Positions 46,435 to 57,528 of a stretch of DNA of 64,000 nt are shown piece after piece (within the stretch, counting starts at the first letter, position 1; each line of letters opens with the position of its first letter). Source of the DNA: Puccinia triticina (taxonomy: Eukaryota; Basidiomycota; Pucciniomycetes; Pucciniales; Pucciniaceae); assembly GCF_026914185.1 (NCBI RefSeq), contig NC_070565.1, positions 3,658,001-3,722,000 on the forward strand. The letters run 5' to 3'. Made by a program: the position numbers and the translations under genes. A model generated the notes under the pieces. It saw nothing but the letters and a program-made list of their open reading frames with translations. It made no database searches and had not been told where the DNA came from.

Positions 46435-48590
46435 ATGCTTTTCCAATTTCTGCTTCTTAGTGGATTCTCCATCTCAGCTTTGTTTGGTACTATTGAGCCC
46501 CCATGGAGAGCAGAAACTGAGATTCAAGAGCATGTTGGTCAAAGATATACTCCTGATGGTAAAAGATGCCTTCTCTTCACATCAATTTTACACAATTTTA
46601 TGATCCCTTTTCCATTCTAATTCTGGATTTTCTTCACTAGGCCAATCCCGTTTCCAAAAAAAGAAATCTTTATATTTTCTCCAAGGGGAAACAGTACAGA
46701 AAAATGAGTCCTCAAGGTCCATTCCCAGGTATTCTGGTGAAAACAGCAATACAAAAGATCCCAAGTTATATTGGGAAAATAGGTTGAGCCACAAAAGGCC
46801 TGAAAAGAGTGAAAGAAGTTGGTTGAATTCCCCTAGATTGCTGAAATCATTTCCTTTTGAATTTTGAATTCCATGATTGATTGGTTGATTGGGAAAATAT
46901 TATCAGAACGTCATGAAATGAAAGTAAAACTGGAACAAAAGAAAGGCAAGCTTCTAATAAATTTATTTTTGATTCCATCACTAACCAATCAATTATATAT
47001 CAACTATCCTGAGCTTTAGAGCAGATGAAATGGCTTCAGGAGGAGTTTGAAATGCTTGAGGGACTGAAGCCCAGTATCTTTCCTCAAGGATTGGAACCTG
47101 AATTTGCAGAATTTCTGGACAAATATCACAAGTATTTACAAGTATTTAAGCGTCTTGTGCTCTGTGATATACTGGAAGTTAATCCAACAGTTTCGTCAAT
47201 GAAACCATTAATAGAATTGCTTGCACAAGATCAACCAAACAGTTCATTTCTGAAAGAATTACCGGATGCTGTATATCCATTGATTGCAAAACACAAATCA
47301 AGGACAAATCATGGCACTTCCTTTTTGATTGAAATACAAGAAATATTCAAAAATAACATGAAAAACAATCAACAGTCATTTTATGAAATTTACAATCATG
47401 AATCCCGCGTAGCTACGCCATACCTATTCAAAGGAATTGATTTTATATTCACAAATGGATTTGTCAATAAGAATGATATCAGAAGATTGTTTGAAGAAGA
47501 TAAACTTCTATTTTCTTTTACCAGAAGTAGGATTCAAGATATATCCAAGGCCCTCCCAGAATATAGTATTACTTACTCTGGGACAGATCCCACTGAGAAC
47601 TGGTTTTGGAAATCAGATTTCCAGTTCCTTGAGGGTTAGTTATTTTAACAGACAACTTTTGAAGTCAAGATTGATACTCATGGGACATGAAATGTTTTAT
47701 TTTTTTAATCCTTAAACACCCCAGCTCTCAGTAGAAGTGGTGAAGATAGAATAAATATGAAGCTTTACAGCGACAAATTTGCTTCCAGTTATTATCGCTA
47801 TACAGATATTTATGATTTGGATGGGTTAGAGTTCAATTTTTGGTATGAGAGCTCCAGTAAAGAATTAAGGAAGCATCTCAAAGGTACTTTAAATCAATCA
47901 ACAGGTTTGAAAAACAAAAATAATGAAATCCAAATCAAATCAATGAATGAATTTGAATTTGAACTTGATGTAAAGAATCTCATCATTCTTCTGGTGAAAA
48001 TTTGTCCTGAAATGAGTTTACCATTGGAGAATTACCACTGCAGCTCACAATATCACATAGAAATACTAACTTATGATACTTGTGAAATGTTGGATTTCTT
48101 TGAAAGGAAATTTTCACCAGGGATTATCAGACATGTTTTGAAAAAATATAAAAAGGGTATCTCTAATGATTTGAACAAATCTCTTGAGAAAACATTAAGA
48201 CACTCACCAAAGATCACATATAAATCAAAGAAACTATTTCTTCCAAAGTACTTTGAATACAAATTCAAGATGATTTTGATAGCTAAACGTATCCATGGAA
48301 TGAAAAAATATACCAAATCTATATCTGAAGAAGAGTACAATAGCTTCAAGCACCGCCTCCGGAGACATTCATGCAACATTCAACCTTTCTATAAAAACCA
48401 ATATGATCTGCTTTCAAATATGATTAAAGATTATAAAAGGGTTCAAAAAATACTTGAGAGGAAACTCAAAACAAATATACTAAACATACCCATCATACAA
48501 AAGGAGCTCAGAGGAATCAGGCGTAATTCAAGAAACGTTCATGAGGAGTTTCAAGACTTGATGAAATATCTGGAGGAAAAAATGGGGTGA
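46435..48590 (+). CDS. Predicted secreted protein, 606 aa, family copy in the left arm
   Basis: Model: join(46435..46558,46641..46817,46907..46945,47020..47634,47725..48590), 1821 nt. The signal peptide is MLFQFLLLSGFSISALFG. The mature protein is charged, mostly helical in character, Cys-poor, and rich in Lys/Asn/Glu. Fixed points shared with the other copies are Y-W-E-N-R in exon 2, a Lys-rich 13-codon exon, W-L-Q-E-E-F-E-M-L-E, D-I-L-E-V-N-P-T, L-P-D-A-V-Y-P, G-I-D-F-I-F-T-N-G, Y-S-G-T-D, and F-S-P-G-I-I near the last third. The intron after exon 3 has a GC donor. No known domain is recognised. Lineage-restricted, secreted, multicopy and embedded in repeats fits an effector-type family, by inference only. 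Confidence 0.8.
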
Positions 48591-49306
48591 AGAAAATCAA
48601 GAAGAAAGAAATTTATAAAATATACAACTGTCAATTCATTGAGTTGATGAATATTTGAGATTATAATGTGGCAAGATGATGGTAGAGAACTGATATCTGC
48701 ATTCTCCTGGCGTGGTGTTTACACCTGTGCACTTACCAGGAGCCTCAAGAGTCAAGAACCTCAATCTCAAGGATAGCACCAGAGGTTTTTCCTTGACTTA
48801 CTTTTTTATGATCCTTTTTGACGTATTTCTTTTTTATTGTGATTGATTTTTCTTTTGCCTGTGTCTCATATTTTCTCATCTTTTACTTCTTTCACTATTT
48901 GCTACAGGCCAAAGCGGCTATGCCACTGCACAATATACGCCCCCTGCTTGGGCCAAGCTCCCCCTGTTGCCTTGCTCACGGCACAGGGATGGCACCCGCC
49001 CAAACCCCACTGATCCAGCAATCCGAAGATTGAAATCTGTCAACACAAATGAGGTTTTGTATGTACTGTTGAATGAATTCGGGAATTTCTTATCACACAT
49101 TTTATTTTGTTATCAAAGGTATTGCTGAGCCACAATACCCAACAGATTAAACTTATCACAGATTGCTTAAGAATAAGCTTATCAAAGCCTGCACTTGATG
49201 GTTAGGGACTCATGAGCACACAATTGAGTCACTTGAGCTGTTTGTGCATTGCCAACGTTGCTGATCATTGTTCATTATCAGAAAACATCAATAAAGACCT
49301 GTATCC
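48591..49306. repeat. Intergenic part of the left arm with a Helitron-like 3' end on the minus strand (about 48903-48933)
   Basis: Read on the minus strand, GTGCAGTGGCATAGCCGC forms the stem GTGGC-ATA-GCCGC and is followed after about 11 nt by CTGTAG, a mutated version of CTCTAG in the right arm (61123-61154). This matches the hairpin plus CTAG layout of Helitron 3' ends. Confidence 0.5.
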
Positions 49307-49650
49307 AAGTTTATTAAAGACACAGATTTTCCACAATTGAAAAAAAAGATCAAGGGTTCCCCCTGTAAATACATCAAATCACAAAAAAAAAAATCAAGGG
49401 TTTCCCCAAGATACAAAAATTAAAAAGAAAAGTACTAGTGCGCAACACAAAGTAAGTCTGTAGTGAATTTCAAGGCCTTTATGAACAATTTTTATAAAAA
49501 TGAAGAAGTTTGTCTGATTCTCAGGGGACAGCAAGTCCTGCACATTTTGCCAGATTTTTAAAATTTGGTGATAAAGGCCTTAAAAATGACTCCAAAATTT
49601 TATTTTCATCCTATTGTGAACCCCCCTAATGGATCAAAGTTCAAGACATA
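49307..49650 (+). repeat. Helitron-like 5' segment
   Basis: TCCAAGTTTATTAAAGACAC at 49307 is preceded by A and resembles TCTAAGTTTATTAAAACCAC, the reconstructed 5' start of the Helitron at 55172. Similarity continues for ~70 bp through AAGGGTTCCCC. A run of dispersed-repeat sequence shared with 10550-10625 follows. Confidence 0.45.
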
Positions 49651-49697
49651 TTTTTAGATAAAATAAATCTAATCATAGCCATTGTCACTTTTTTCTT

Positions 49698-50085
49698 CCT
49701 CCGGTCATCAAGAGGACACACCCCTCTTGATGACCAGCATAGACCGGTCATCGTGAGGACGGTCATCGAGAGGACAGATCCCTCTTGATGAGCGTGATAG
49801 ACCGGTCATTAAGAGGACACACCCCTCTCAATGACCGGTCTATCCCGCTCATAGAAAGGATAGATCCCTCTCAATGACCGGTACAGACCAGTCATCAAGA
49901 GGGATATATCCTCTTGATGACCGGTCTATGCCGGTCATCGAGAGGAGTGTGTCTCTTGATGACCGGTCTATGCCGGTCATCAAGAGGGGTGTGTCCGCTC
50001 AATGACCGGCCTGTGCCGGTCATTGAGTGTACATACTGCCCTCAATGGCTGGCGCAGACCGGCCATCAAGGGGGGGCTGGTTTGT
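49698..50085. repeat. GACCGGTC-type palindromic-word array
   Basis: About fifteen copies of GATGACCGGTC or GACCGGTCATCAAGAGG occur in alternating orientation, in blocks of 25-35 bp. The array runs straight into the 5' side of the gag-only element. Confidence 0.8.
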
Positions 50086-50187
50086 TACTTACAATCTCGA
50101 ACTCAACCTCTTCCTCAATCTCAGCATCAACTGTCTCCGGAAATCAAATCGTTGGACTCACTCGCCATCGAACTCGTCTTGATCACC

Positions 50188-51099
50188 ATGCCTGCTCGTT
50201 CTATGCAAAACCCCGCGGCTCTCATTGGGAATGTTCCGATACTCGATGGAAACTCAGTCAGTTTCCCAGCCTGGCGAACTCGCCTTGAGGAACTCTTTGC
50301 GATTGTAGGTGCCCATGACATCGTTGTTGGGAAACTACTCCGTCCAGAAACTGACTACAAGGATTCGGCGTCGAAACCGATCGCTCAAGGATCCCAACGC
50401 CTCTACTATGCTGAAGAGTCCGCCGCGGACTGGGACCACCTATCCGAAGTGGCTCGAGCCACCCTGAAGATGACTCTGTCGGTTGATTTGGCAATAAGAT
50501 TCAAGGAGCTCAAGCCCGTGAGCGTTCCCTTCAAGACAATCTGCGATGCCTACGAAAAGAACACCCGAGCGAGAAGGATGATGCTCGAGGATGCCTTTTG
50601 GACTGCTCGTCACGACCCGAACAAACCGATTGCTACCTGGATCGCTCGGATCAAAAACTCAGCCTCCGACCTCAAGTCGGTTAAACTAGCTCCAGCAGAT
50701 CAACAGATCTGCGATCGTCTGCTCCGCGGACTGGACGACTCATGGAAGCCAATCCGTGACCACCTTGTCTACTCGCCTGTCAAAATATCCCTTGACGATG
50801 CCATTGGATCGCTCAAAGCGCACAAAGTATCAATGAGCGTGTCATTTGATCACCAACCGGAGGCGTTTGCATCCCCGGCTGTCACCAGGAAGAAGAAAAA
50901 AGGTTGCTGGAAATGTCACCAGATCGGTCACCATTCCTCAGCCTGTCCAAACCCTCCAGCCAAGGACAAACAACAGACCCGATTTGAGACTCGTGCCGGT
51001 GCGGTGTTGACAGTATCCCTCGGAGGCGGTGGTCCTAGCAATGAAGAAGATGAGGAAGAGGACGACTTCAATGCGGAAATCGACGTTGTGTGGGGATGA
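50188..51099 (+). CDS. gag: Copia-type Gag polyprotein without pol, 303 aa
   Basis: This is a capsid-like Gag of the copia class (UBN2-type): I-P-I/V-L-D-G-N..F-P-A-W-R-T-R-L-E at the N terminus, then LRGLDDSWKPIRDHL. A CCHC zinc knuckle C-W-K-C-H-Q-I-G-H-H-S-S-A-C sits near residues 236-249. The tail is acidic (EEDEEEDD), and a stop follows. No protease, integrase or reverse transcriptase frame follows. Only ~250 nt separate the stop from a polypurine tract and LTR-like start. It therefore resembles gag-only non-autonomous elements, which depend on an autonomous copia relative. The frame is open upstream into the repeat array. The chosen Met is the first one inside the Gag-like sequence. Confidence 0.8.
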   Translation: MPARSMQNPAALIGNVPILDGNSVSFPAWRTRLEELFAIVGAHDIVVGKLLRPETDYKDSASKPIAQGSQRLYYAEESAADWDHLSEVARATLKMTLSVDLAIRFKELKPVSVPFKTICDAYEKNTRARRMMLEDAFWTARHDPNKPIATWIARIKNSASDLKSVKLAPADQQICDRLLRGLDDSWKPIRDHLVYSPVKISLDDAIGSLKAHKVSMSVSFDHQPEAFASPAVTRKKKKGCWKCHQIGHHSSACPNPPAKDKQQTRFETRAGAVLTVSLGGGGPSNEEDEEEDDFNAEIDVVWG

Positions 51100-51343
51100 A
51101 CTCCAAAGTAGAAGACAATTACCTTTGTAGGAACAGCAACTCCGGCTAATCCTGACGGTCAATTCCTCTCTGGCGGCGCTAGGTATACTTATTGTTATGA
51201 TATCTCCCTGTCTTCCACCGTCAATGGATCTCTGGCCCGATTACTTTAAATTTTTCTTTCTCTTTCTGTCCCCCATAGGAAATATTCTTTAACTTCAACT
51301 CTAAGTGGTTTAGATATTTCAATTAGTTTAGTTTTGTTTCAGC

Positions 51344-51352
51344 AAGGGGGTG
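51344..51352 (+). promoter_or_regulatory. Polypurine tract of the gag-only element
   Basis: AAGGGGGTG directly precedes TGTTGAGATAC, the usual layout of the plus-strand primer site next to a 3' LTR. Confidence 0.6.
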
Positions 51353-51510
51353 TGTTGAGATACATATATGCTTATATTTAGTACATTGTACGCTTCAACC
51401 AAACACGGCCAATCTTGTATTTAGTCTACACTAGATTGGCACCTGGAGTTTGATCCTCAGTGAATCAGAACATATATCTCACTCCCAAAGTGTCACTCGT
51501 CTGTCAATGG
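51353..51510 (+). mobile_element. Probable 3' LTR (start clear, end uncertain)
   Basis: It starts TGTTGAGATACATATATG right after the polypurine tract. The end cannot be fixed because no matching 5' LTR is visible upstream of gag, where the GACCGGTC array lies instead. The true LTR may be longer than given. Confidence 0.45.
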
Positions 51511-53280
51511 TGAACTTTGGTTTTCTCCCGTAGTCCCTCGCTACAACTTTTCCCATTTCCCAAATGGTTAATCTTACTTCCTCTTACGGCTTGGCCTCAC
51601 AGTGCTTTTGTTGGTGATTTCAGCTTACCTGCAATGAATATCACTTACGCTTTTGAACCAACCACCTGCACTCCCCTGATTCTGTCATGTTTTATTCACA
51701 TTCTATATTTGGGTTGGTACTCTTCCCTTTTCCAATTTTTATGTGGGTATAGCCCGAAGGCCATGGCACATCCAACAGGACGCTTCTTGCAGACAAGCTT
51801 CATGGTGCTTTTCACTCATCAATAACCCTCTTGCTTCGGCGGATTCCCTAAATGTTTGGTACACAGTGTGAGCCCCCCTCCTAGGGTGTCACACAAATGT
51901 CACAAGGTACAGAGCAGGAACCATATAGTCCCGGCTCCTCCACATCCTACCTAGCCTGGCAGAGATCATTCTCTCCACGCTAGGTAAGTCTCTCTCTTTT
52001 TCTCCTTCTCTTGTTTCTCTCTCTTCATCCTCAGGTTGTAGATACTAACAGAGAGATCATTCTCTCCATGCTATTTCTTCCCCCTTTCATCTGAAATTTA
52101 AGTGACTTGGGCCCTGAATCTCACGAGACGAGCTCTCAGCACCCCATTCGAGCCCTTCAGTGAAGAGTCCCAGTTGGACTCTTACACACGGTTCCACCAA
52201 CAGTTTGAAGATCTTTAAAACTTTTTGGACCACGCACGTTGAGCAAAAGTACCCCCAGAAACTACCACTCCCCATTGGTTGGGCTTGCAAAATAAAGCCG
52301 TCCTATTGTGTCTGAAGGCTTCTTGCGGGCAAGTCATTCCTTTGACCTTGTCCAATAGAAATGATCTGGTATTTCTGTGTACAGCAATTCACACACAAAC
52401 TTGCCATATCCGACGGCGTTTGTGATCTTCAACTCAAAAAATTGAGTCAAGTTCGTGATTCTGGCTACGCCTGAAAGCATGTTGACGAGCTCCTTGAGCA
52501 GTCTTGTAACAAACAGTCTGTTGGCACGGCATGTGCAGCGCCAAACGCATACCGGTCCGTGATGGGATATTGAAATAACCAATGCACTGCTGTAACCACC
52601 TTTGGGCTATGTTTTGCATGCTCCTGGTCAACCAAACTTAGCACAAGTCCCTCGCCTGCCGGGGGGCAGGGGCGCAAAGCACCTCGCACAAAGTGTGACC
52701 TCCCTTCAGGGAGGGACTTGCGTGCAATCCACAATTTCTGGCGTGAGATCCCCGCGTGCAGTTGGTGTTTTTTGCAGGTGGCCAACTTTGTACCCCCAAA
52801 TCCCCCACTTCCCAGAGGTCATGCTGCCCGCCTTTTGAACCAGTGAAAGACCTGCATCTCCTCTTCAAATTGGTGGTAGGCATGCTACCATTGCCCTCCT
52901 CCCATGAGCTGGAGATGGGCTCAAAGGAGATCACTTTCTGAGAATCCTTTCAGATGACTAATAGAGTTGTACAGTTCTGTACAGTAAATCTCACTTCCTA
53001 GACAGCCACTTTTCCTTTGTGATTGGAAACTTCAATCAGGAGGATCAGGCCTTATATCAGCAGCTAAAAGGCCCAAATTGCATCAGAAGAAGAGCACTCC
53101 CAAGAAATTCTTAAGTCTAGAAGGCCAACCTCCACAGGCCAACAGTTGATTTTTGAAAAAATGAAAAAGTGAAAAAAGCCCAATACAGGCAGATATTACT
53201 GGGGCTTTCAGGCCAGGTACAGGTTTTTTCACATAAGCCTCTCTGTGAGACGGAGGCCCTGCAGGGCTCTCACAGTGAGG
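51511..53280. other. Intergenic, no gene recognised
   Basis: A diverged direct repeat around GAGATCATTCTCTCCA(C/T)GCTA occurs at about 51964 and 52053. Several short overlapping frames at 52.3-52.9 kb have no features. Confidence 0.4.
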
Positions 53281-54602
53281 CTTTCTTAAACTCAATTGGT
53301 TATTGCAATAAACAACAGAGTTGAAGTCATGGTTGTTGCTTCCTCCGGTGTTGCATCCATGGTTCTTGACAGTGGGGGCACTGCACATTTGAAGCTCAAG
53401 ATTACGCTGAAGGTTAAATCATCTTCACACACCAATTATGACCTGCAAACAAAATTGGTTCAGCAACTTCTCCAGCTCCAAGTTTTGATCTGGGACAAAA
53501 TAACCATGACACATTGTTCTGCTGTGGAAATGGTTGATCAATCTTTAAGAGATTTACGGAAGAAAAACTGGTACTTCAGAGGAGTCCATGTTGTGTTTGG
53601 GGGGGATTTCCGTCAGACATTGCCAGTTTTTTGAGGTGGGAATATATTTGTGCGGGGTTCAGCAAGTTTGATTGGATTGTATTTATGGTTGCAGGTCACC
53701 TGATCCAGGTTATTGGAGAAAATGCACCTGGCTGCGTCTTCTATTCATGGTGGATATGCCAAGCTGCACTTGAGACATTTTGGACCTTGGTTGCTTGGTA
53801 TAGGATTTGGTACCAGCATGAAGACTAATGCAGAGTCCGTGGATCTAGACCAGGTGCGCATTTTGACGGGTCATGTCCACTTGGTATTTCTTGATGAACT
53901 GGTCAAGTTTGTTTTCTAGGATCAGTCCTTGACATTGGGCGGACTGAGATGGGAACAGCTTACTACAGTTCTTGGGCTATATTGACACCGCTGAATGTCA
54001 GCATTGATTCCAACAATTTACTCTGCCTCAACCGGTTGCTGGGTTGTTGTCTTGTGGTCCAGGCAGTTGATCAAGTTCTCAGTGACACCAAAAAGACAGT
54101 GGGTACGGAAATTTTGGGCAAGGTTGTGTTGCCTAGCTTTTCTTTGCCATTTCTCAGGCTGAAGGAAGGCATGCCGGTATTCTGTCTCCAAAACCTGACC
54201 ATATGTACAGGCTTATGCAATGGCACTAGGCTGTTAGTCACAGGTATTCAACCTCATGTTTTGAGGTGCCAGATACTGAATGAGCCAACAGTGGGAACAG
54301 AATTTGCCCTTCCAAAGGTCATCCATGAAGCAGATGAGGCATTTGGAACCAAATTTTCCCAATATCACTTCCTGGTAGGCCTGGCTTTTGCAATGACCAT
54401 CAACAAGGCTCAAGGTCAAACGCTTGGGCAAGTTGGAGTTTTTCTACCAAAACCATTTTTTTCACATGGTCAGTTGTACGTGGCTCTATTCAGAACAAGG
54501 ATTGTGGACGGCGTCATGGTAGGCTTGGTTGCGGACACGTGCAAATCATGTGCAACTTCAAATGTGGTTCATTTGGGTGTGGTAGAAGAGGGGGTGGAGT
54601 AG
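53281..54602 (+). pseudogene. Decayed Helitron PIF1-like helicase domain
   Basis: Two readable blocks remain. The first (about 53281-53634) has V-V-A-S-S-G-V-A-S-M-V-L-D-S-G-G-T-A-H, L-I-W-D-K (DEAD-box-like motif II, with Lys where Glu is usual) and V-V-F-G-G-D-F-R-Q-T-L-P-V (motif III). The second (53949-54602) has L-T-P-L-N-V, G-L-C-N-G-T-R-L, V-G-L-A-F-A-M-T-I-N-K-A-Q-G-Q-T-L (motif V) and F-S-H-G-Q-L-Y-V-A-L-F-R-T-R (motif VI). This order and wording are those of the PIF1 helicase of Helitron RepHel proteins. The Walker A motif and the Rep nuclease are missing, and the middle (53634-53949) is broken by stops, so it is non-functional. Confidence 0.85.
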
Positions 54603-55171
54603 CACAATGTTTTACAATATTGTGGGTAAGTTTTCCTTTTTGAATATATTTTGGTTCCTGTACTTGTAGCAAATTTCCTCACATTTTGTGTGAGATGTAT
54701 TCTGCCAATGGTTATGTTAATGTGCGTGGGAGAGGTTGAGGATGGTTGTGATCCGTGGCAGAGCCGCGAGTTCCCTAGTTTATAGGGAAAAAGGGGAGAG
54801 GGACAAGCTTGCTGTGGCTTGGACCTCCATTTGGATTTTGACACTTTTTGAATGGATTCAAAAAGTGAAGAGTTGGACCACAAACAGGCCCAACATCTTA
54901 CTCTCTGATGTACCAGTACTGTTTGCTGGAAGGGCTGCATTTATCTTCATGAAAGTGATGTTTCCTATGTTTCTTGACTATAAAGGCAAACTACTAAGGG
55001 TTCTCAGTTGCAAAGAGCTGTATAGACATACAAATCAGACTGGGCTACAAAATTTGGTCAATAAATTTCCAGGATTATTAGGAAGAAGGTTTGGGAGTGA
55101 AAGTTGAATTAATTGATAATCAGGAAGAAGAAAGTGACAATGGCTATGATTACATTTATTTTATCTAAAAA
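54603..55171. repeat. Flank of the helicase remnant; last 48 bp belong to the inverted duplication
   Basis: No gene is recognised. 55124-55171 is the reverse complement of 49653-49697 and ends with A, immediately before the Helitron start. Confidence 0.6.
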
Positions 55172-55176
55172 TCTAA

Positions 55177-56771
55177 GGCCCTGTTTGGCTGCGCGATGTA
55201 ATATGATAAATCGGGCAATTTATAACGGGCGGCGCCCGGGGTATCACACCTGTTTATTTGGTGTTTGGGGCTGCCAATGATATTGTAAAATGCATTACCC
55301 CACATCACCAAAAAAAATATCACCCCCGCCATTTTGGAAATAGAGGTCAGGACCTCTATTTCCGGGTGATATATCGGTGACTACATATGTACTCACCCCC
55401 CATTCATCAAGCTGCACCTCTCGATGACCGATCATCTGGTCATCAAGAAGGACACAACCTCTTGATGACTGGTCAACCAATCATCAAAGAGGACACAACC
55501 TCTGGATGACCGGTTGGACCGGCCATCCAGACACAACCTCTGGATGACCGTTCTGACCGGCCATCCAGAGGACTTCACCTCTCAATGATCACCGGTTCAA
55601 CCGGTCATCGAAGAGGACACACCCTCTTGATGACTGGCCAACCAGTCATTGAAGAGGACAGACCCTCTTGATGATCGGTCAACCGGTCATCAAAGAGGAC
55701 ATAACCTTGGGAGTCTGGTTGACCGGTCATCAAGAGGGTGTGTCCTCTTTGATGGCCAGTCAACCGCTTCACCTCTCGATGACCAGTCAACAGGTCATCG
55801 AGAGGTTGTGTCCTCATGACCAGTTGACCGGTCATTGAGAAGAGTTCAGCTCTTGATGAACGGTCAACCAGTCATCAGGAGCTGAAGCCCTCTGGACGAC
55901 CGGTTCAACCAATCATCAGGAGCTGAACTCCTCTAGATGACCGGTTCGACCAGCCATCCAGAGGAGTTCAGCTCTCAATGACCGGGTGATCGGACATTGA
56001 GAGGTGGGCTCCTCTCGATGACCGGATGATTGAGAGGAGTTCAGCTCTCTCGATGTCCGGTTGACCGGTCATTGAGAGGAGTTCACCTCTCTTGATGTCC
56101 GTTTGACTGGTCATCGAGAGGAGTTCATCTCTTGATGTCCGATCAACCGGACATCGAGAGAGGTGAACGTTCTTGATGGACCAAGAGACGTTCCTGATGG
56201 ACCGTTCATCAAAGAGGAGTTCAGCTCTTGATGACTGATCAACCGGTCATCAAGAGCTGAATTCCTCTGGATGGCCGGTCAGAGCTGAACGCTCTTGATG
56301 GACCGTTCATCAAAGAGGACTTGACCTCTTGATGGACCGTTCATCAAAGAGGACTTGACCTCTTGATGACCAATCAACCAGTCATTGAGAGGTGAACTCC
56401 TCTGGATGGCCGGCCGAACCGTTCATCCAGAGGTTAGGTCCTCTTTGATGACCGGTTGACCGGTCATTGAGAGGTGAAGTCCTTTTTGATGACCAGATGA
56501 CCGGTCATCGAGAGGGTGTTACTCCTCCAGATAACCAGTTGAACAGGTCATCAAGATGTGTACTAGGTGTGTGTACATGTATGATACTGTCTGCTCTCCA
56601 AACAGCCTGTTATAAATGGACTCCAACATTATTCTGGAGTGGATGCGCCAAACAGCCATGTTATAAATCTAATCATTTCTTGATTGGCTTTATTACAGTT
56701 GGATTGCACATTGGGTGGTATGTATATTATGATGCAATTTATCATGTCACACCGGGCGTCCAAACGGGGCC
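55177..56771. mobile_element. PIF/Harbinger-like (Tourist-type) MITE filled with GACCGGTC words
   Basis: The left end GGCCCTGTTTGGCTGCGC and right end (reverse complement) GGCCCCGTTTGGACGCCC form imperfect TIRs of about 37 bp, through ATGATAAAT. A TAA duplication is found at 55174-55176 and 56772-56774, the usual 3-bp target of this superfamily. The interior 55390-56560 is an uninterrupted GACCGGTC-type palindromic-word array. It sits two bases inside the Helitron 5' end. Confidence 0.75.
55390..56560. repeat. 1.17-kb GACCGGTC-type palindromic-word array
   Basis: There are dozens of copies of motifs such as GATGACCGGTCAACCGGTC and CGGTCATCGAGAGG in both orientations. Many form perfect short palindromes (GACCGGTC, TTGACCGGTCAA). 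Spacing is irregular (20-40 bp) and the connecting words vary (GAGAGGTG, GAGCTGAA). Confidence 0.85.
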
Positions 56772-57528
56772 TAAGTTTATTAAAACCACAGTTTTGCCAA
56801 AAAAAAATTCAAGGGTTTCCCCTATATACAAGCAATCAAAAAAAAAAATACAAGCTAAACTAATAAACAAACAAACAATGCATATTGTAATCAACTAATA
56901 TATGTACAAAAAAAGCAAAGGATTTAACAAACTCCCAGCCTGTGACATGCCACAGGTGAAAAGAGACCGGTGTTAACCCGCTCAGCCTGGCGCAAGTGCG
57001 TGGGGCAAAAGTCGGGGCTGGAAACCCCTCAGCCAATTGCAAGTGCAATTGGGGAGGGGGAGGATCACCACCAGTGCTCTGCAAATGCACGAACAGGGAG
57101 GATCACCTGGGGCATAAAACTTGGTGCAGGAGATGCCCCCTTATATGCTCAATATGTTGTGATTGCAGACCGCTTCATCATCACCTTGGCCCAGGATGGC
57201 CCAGAAAGCCACTGTGACCGTTGCCAGGTGATGTACAGCGCTAATTCCAATCATACAGCCACTGTAACTACCATTGAAGCCTAACCAGCCAGTGCCCAGG
57301 CATTCCGCAATGAGACGCCGGCAGGGAGTCTTGCCAAAATCCTCTTCATCAATGTCTTCTCCTTGCCCCTCACGCCTGGCCTTTGAGGACCATCCTCTCC
57401 GTCTCGCACAGACTCTTACCGGTAACTCATAGCAAACAAAACTCTTTGACCTTTACTGCTGCCTGCCTTGTCATCAATGCAGATGATGAAGACAACCGCA
57501 GACAGAAAAGGCTGTGTCGGTTTGATAG

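Larger units (their letters stand above)
46100..49697. repeat. Left arm of a large inverted duplication (>3.5 kb)
   Basis: From about 46100 the sequence is the near-identical reverse complement of 60407-64000, up to 49650. The next 45 bp (49653-49697) match the reverse complement of about 55124-55171. The partner arm is thus interrupted by the Helitron at 55172-60406. The duplication runs past the right window edge. It includes a whole secreted-protein gene and flanking repeats. Confidence 0.9.

Noticed and set aside
55390..56560. Regularly recurring GACCGGTC motifs look like a CRISPR array
   Set aside because: Repeat units vary in sequence and orientation, there are no unique spacers of constant length, no cas genes, and the DNA is eukaryotic with introns.
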